Assembly (NCBI GenBank): GCA_016871155.1
Contig: VFZO01000007.1
Coordinates: 1 to 62,672, forward strand
Direction of reading: 5' to 3'
DNA from: Acidobacteriota bacterium
GTDB taxonomy: Bacteria; Acidobacteriota; Terriglobia; Bryobacterales; Bryobacteraceae
DNA: 62,672 nt
Part shown: piece by piece, positions 61,473-62,672 of the stretch
How the letters are laid out: the number at the start of each line of letters is the position of its first letter
How positions within the stretch are numbered: position 1 is the stretch's first letter
Translations under genes and position numbers: made by a program
Notes under the pieces: generated by a model
Told to the model about the DNA's origin: nothing
Seen by the model: the letters and a program-made list of their open reading frames with translations, nothing else
The model's database searches: none

Positions 61473-62315
61473 ATGGACGATATCCCTTTGGGAATGGAAG
61501 GCGGTACGTCACCGCTGGCCCAGACTTGGCAGCGCGTCCAACTGGCGCGCCATCCCAAACGCCCGCATACTCTCGATTACGTCGAACGGATGGTCACCGG
61601 ATTCTCTGAAATCCATGGGGACCGCTGTTACGCCGACGATCCGGCGATCGTGACTGGCCCGTGCTTTCTGGACGGACGGCCGGTCATGCTGGTGGGACAC
61701 CAAAAGGGCCGGGATACGAAGCAAAAGCTGTACCGGAACTTCGGAATGCCGAAACCGGAGGGCTACCGGAAGGCGTTGCGGGCGATGAAAATGGCGTCAA
61801 AATTCCAGAGACCGATCGTCGCTTTGCTCGACACCCCAGGCGCCTATCCAGGAATTGACGCCGAGGAGCGCGGGCAGGCCGAGGCGATCGCGGTGAGTCT
61901 TCGTGAGATGACGCGGCTGCAGTCGCCGGTGGTTTCGGTGGTAATCGGCGAAGGCGGATCGGGCGGGGCGCTCGCGCTAGGCGTGGCCAACACCGTCTTA
62001 ATGATGGAGAACTCGATCTACTCCGTGATCAGCCCGGAAAGCTGCGCGGCGATCATCTGGCGCGACGCCGGAAAGGCCGAACTGGCGGCGGACGCCTTGC
62101 GCCTGACCTCGCGCGACCTGCTGCAACTGGGACTGATCGATGGCATCATTCCCGAACCGGCCGGCGGCGCCCAGAACGATTGGGACGCGGCGGCGGCCAA
62201 CCTGAAGGCGGGCGTCCAGGCGGCGCTGGCCAAACTGGAAACCATGACCCCGGCCCAACTCGTGGAACACCGGTATGAGAAATTCCGCAAAATGGGCAAC
62301 TTCTTCGCCGGATGA
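61473..62315 (+). CDS. accA: Acetyl-CoA carboxylase carboxyltransferase, alpha subunit
   Basis: A 280-residue AccA, somewhat shorter at the N terminus than the roughly 317-residue E. coli protein. The family text is present: RPHTLDYVERMVTGFSEIHG, DRCYADDPAIVTG, KGRDTKQKLYRNFGMPKPEG, DTPGAYPGIDAEERGQAEAI, IGEGGSGGALALGVAN, then ENSIYSVISPESCAAIIW. It transfers the carboxyl group from carboxybiotin to acetyl-CoA, with AccD, to give malonyl-CoA for fatty acid synthesis. ATG 61473 is preferred over TTG 61467. The stop overlaps the next start by 4 nt. Confidence 0.95.
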   Translation: MDDIPLGMEGGTSPLAQTWQRVQLARHPKRPHTLDYVERMVTGFSEIHGDRCYADDPAIVTGPCFLDGRPVMLVGHQKGRDTKQKLYRNFGMPKPEGYRKALRAMKMASKFQRPIVALLDTPGAYPGIDAEERGQAEAIAVSLREMTRLQSPVVSVVIGEGGSGGALALGVANTVLMMENSIYSVISPESCAAIIWRDAGKAELAADALRLTSRDLLQLGLIDGIIPEPAGGAQNDWDAAAANLKAGVQAALAKLETMTPAQLVEHRYEKFRKMGNFFAG

Positions 62316-62620
62316 ACAAGAACACGATCATATTGATCGCCGTCACCGCCATCGGCCTACTGGTGTTAATGGTGTCCTCCACGCTGTCGCTGGGCGGATA
62401 CAAAGTGGAGATTTGCAAGGAATTTCAGGGCCGCCAGGCGTGCGGCACCGCCGTCGGATCGTCGGAGACCGACGCTATGAATACCGCCACGCAGGTGGCG
62501 TGCGCGCAGATTTCGTCCGGGATGACGGAGTCCACGCAATGTCAGGCCGGGAATCCTGTAAAGGTCACCTGGCTCAACCCAAATCCGGCAGTTGGCCCCC
62601 GGCCAGCTGGCCGGAAGTGA
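62312..62620 (+). CDS. Small single-pass membrane protein of unknown function
   Basis: A 102-residue protein with one N-terminal membrane helix (TIILIAVTAIGLLVLMVSST). A short extracytosolic domain contains four cysteines (CKEF, ACGTA, ACAQ, QCQAG), suggesting two disulfides, and a Pro-rich tail. It is coupled to accA by a 4-nt overlap but has no evident role in carboxylation. Confidence 0.6.
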   Translation: MNKNTIILIAVTAIGLLVLMVSSTLSLGGYKVEICKEFQGRQACGTAVGSSETDAMNTATQVACAQISSGMTESTQCQAGNPVKVTWLNPNPAVGPRPAGRK

Positions 62621-62672
62621 TGGATACTGAACGGGATGAGCGCAATCGAGCGACGGAAAACGGCTCACCCGT
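62620..62672 (+). CDS. Possible start of a further gene, cut by the window end
   Basis: An ATG at 62620 overlaps the preceding stop (TGATG) and stays open to the window end (Met-Asp-Thr-Glu-Arg-Asp-Glu...), 17 codons with a hydrophilic start. ATG 62636 in another frame is equally open. Too little sequence is present to choose or identify it. Confidence 0.25.
   Translation, partial: MDTERDERNRATENGSP

Overview
High-GC bacterial chromosome fragment with dense, mostly protein-coding content. I see no rRNA, tRNA, CRISPR array, intact insertion sequence or prophage. The gene set points to Acidobacteriota, probably the Solibacter/Bryobacter branch: a TPR-tailed Ser/Thr kinase with the typical N-terminal helper segment, a PEP-CTERM protein, an ECF sigma/anti-sigma envelope operon, a Gfo/Idh/MocA oxidoreductase with a twin-arginine-like leader, type 2 glycerate kinase and an atypical IleRS. 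This placement comes from family recognition and was not tested phylogenetically.

Layout. 1-2235 (+) is a small accessory island: the 3' end of an Eco57I-type methyltransferase, a PaeR7I/XhoI-family endonuclease, a membrane coiled-coil gene broken by an amber codon, and a frameshifted remnant of a second PaeR7I-like gene. 2238-3781 (-) is nrdR plus a flippase-like membrane protein. 3926-7535 (+) is an ECF sigma factor, zinc-finger anti-sigma factor and three LiaF/DUF4097-type envelope proteins. 7522-10044 (-) is SDR, shikimate kinase and glycerate kinase. 10062-11383 (+) is a Lon-N domain protein and a HAD protein. 11387-16925 (-) is a five-gene ABC transporter / LolA-like / beta-barrel / ArsC-like operon. 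16988-26903 (+) runs from an MscS channel through HyuA, a class III aminotransferase, an oxidoreductase and a nucleotidyltransferase to a tightly coupled HAD / deoxyhypusine-synthase-like / PfkB / ROK cluster.

26900-32264 (-) is an RND pump with its adaptor, preceded by a zinc-ribbon/LamG-like protein. 32416-34615 (+) is a hydrolase, a Nudix enzyme and an XRE-cupin regulator. 34593-42733 (-) is an M81 peptidase-like protein, an enolase-superfamily enzyme and an AddB/AddA-type nuclease-helicase pair. 42958-51802 (+) is a double glycosyltransferase, a PGPGW protein, UvrA, a second deoxyhypusine-synthase-like paralog, a CPBP protease and MtnA. 51785-52899 (-) is an SGNH hydrolase and a small HTH-like protein. 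53067 to the end (+) is a structured leader, a kinase operon, a Gly-repeat PEP-CTERM protein, IleRS, a secreted protein, AccA and a small membrane protein.

Organisation. Most operons are coupled by 4-nt ATGA/GTGA overlaps, and the convergent gene pairs overlap or abut. No gene-free stretch exceeds 300 bases; the longest is the 224-base divergent gap 42734-42957. The observations I rate highest are an IleRS whose HXGH signature is swapped to GXHH (57346-57357), the two deoxyhypusine-synthase-like paralogs with one inside a sugar-kinase/phosphatase cluster, the PaeR7I island with a decayed second copy, and a multi-hairpin leader ending in a terminator-like stem ahead of the Ser/Thr kinase operon.
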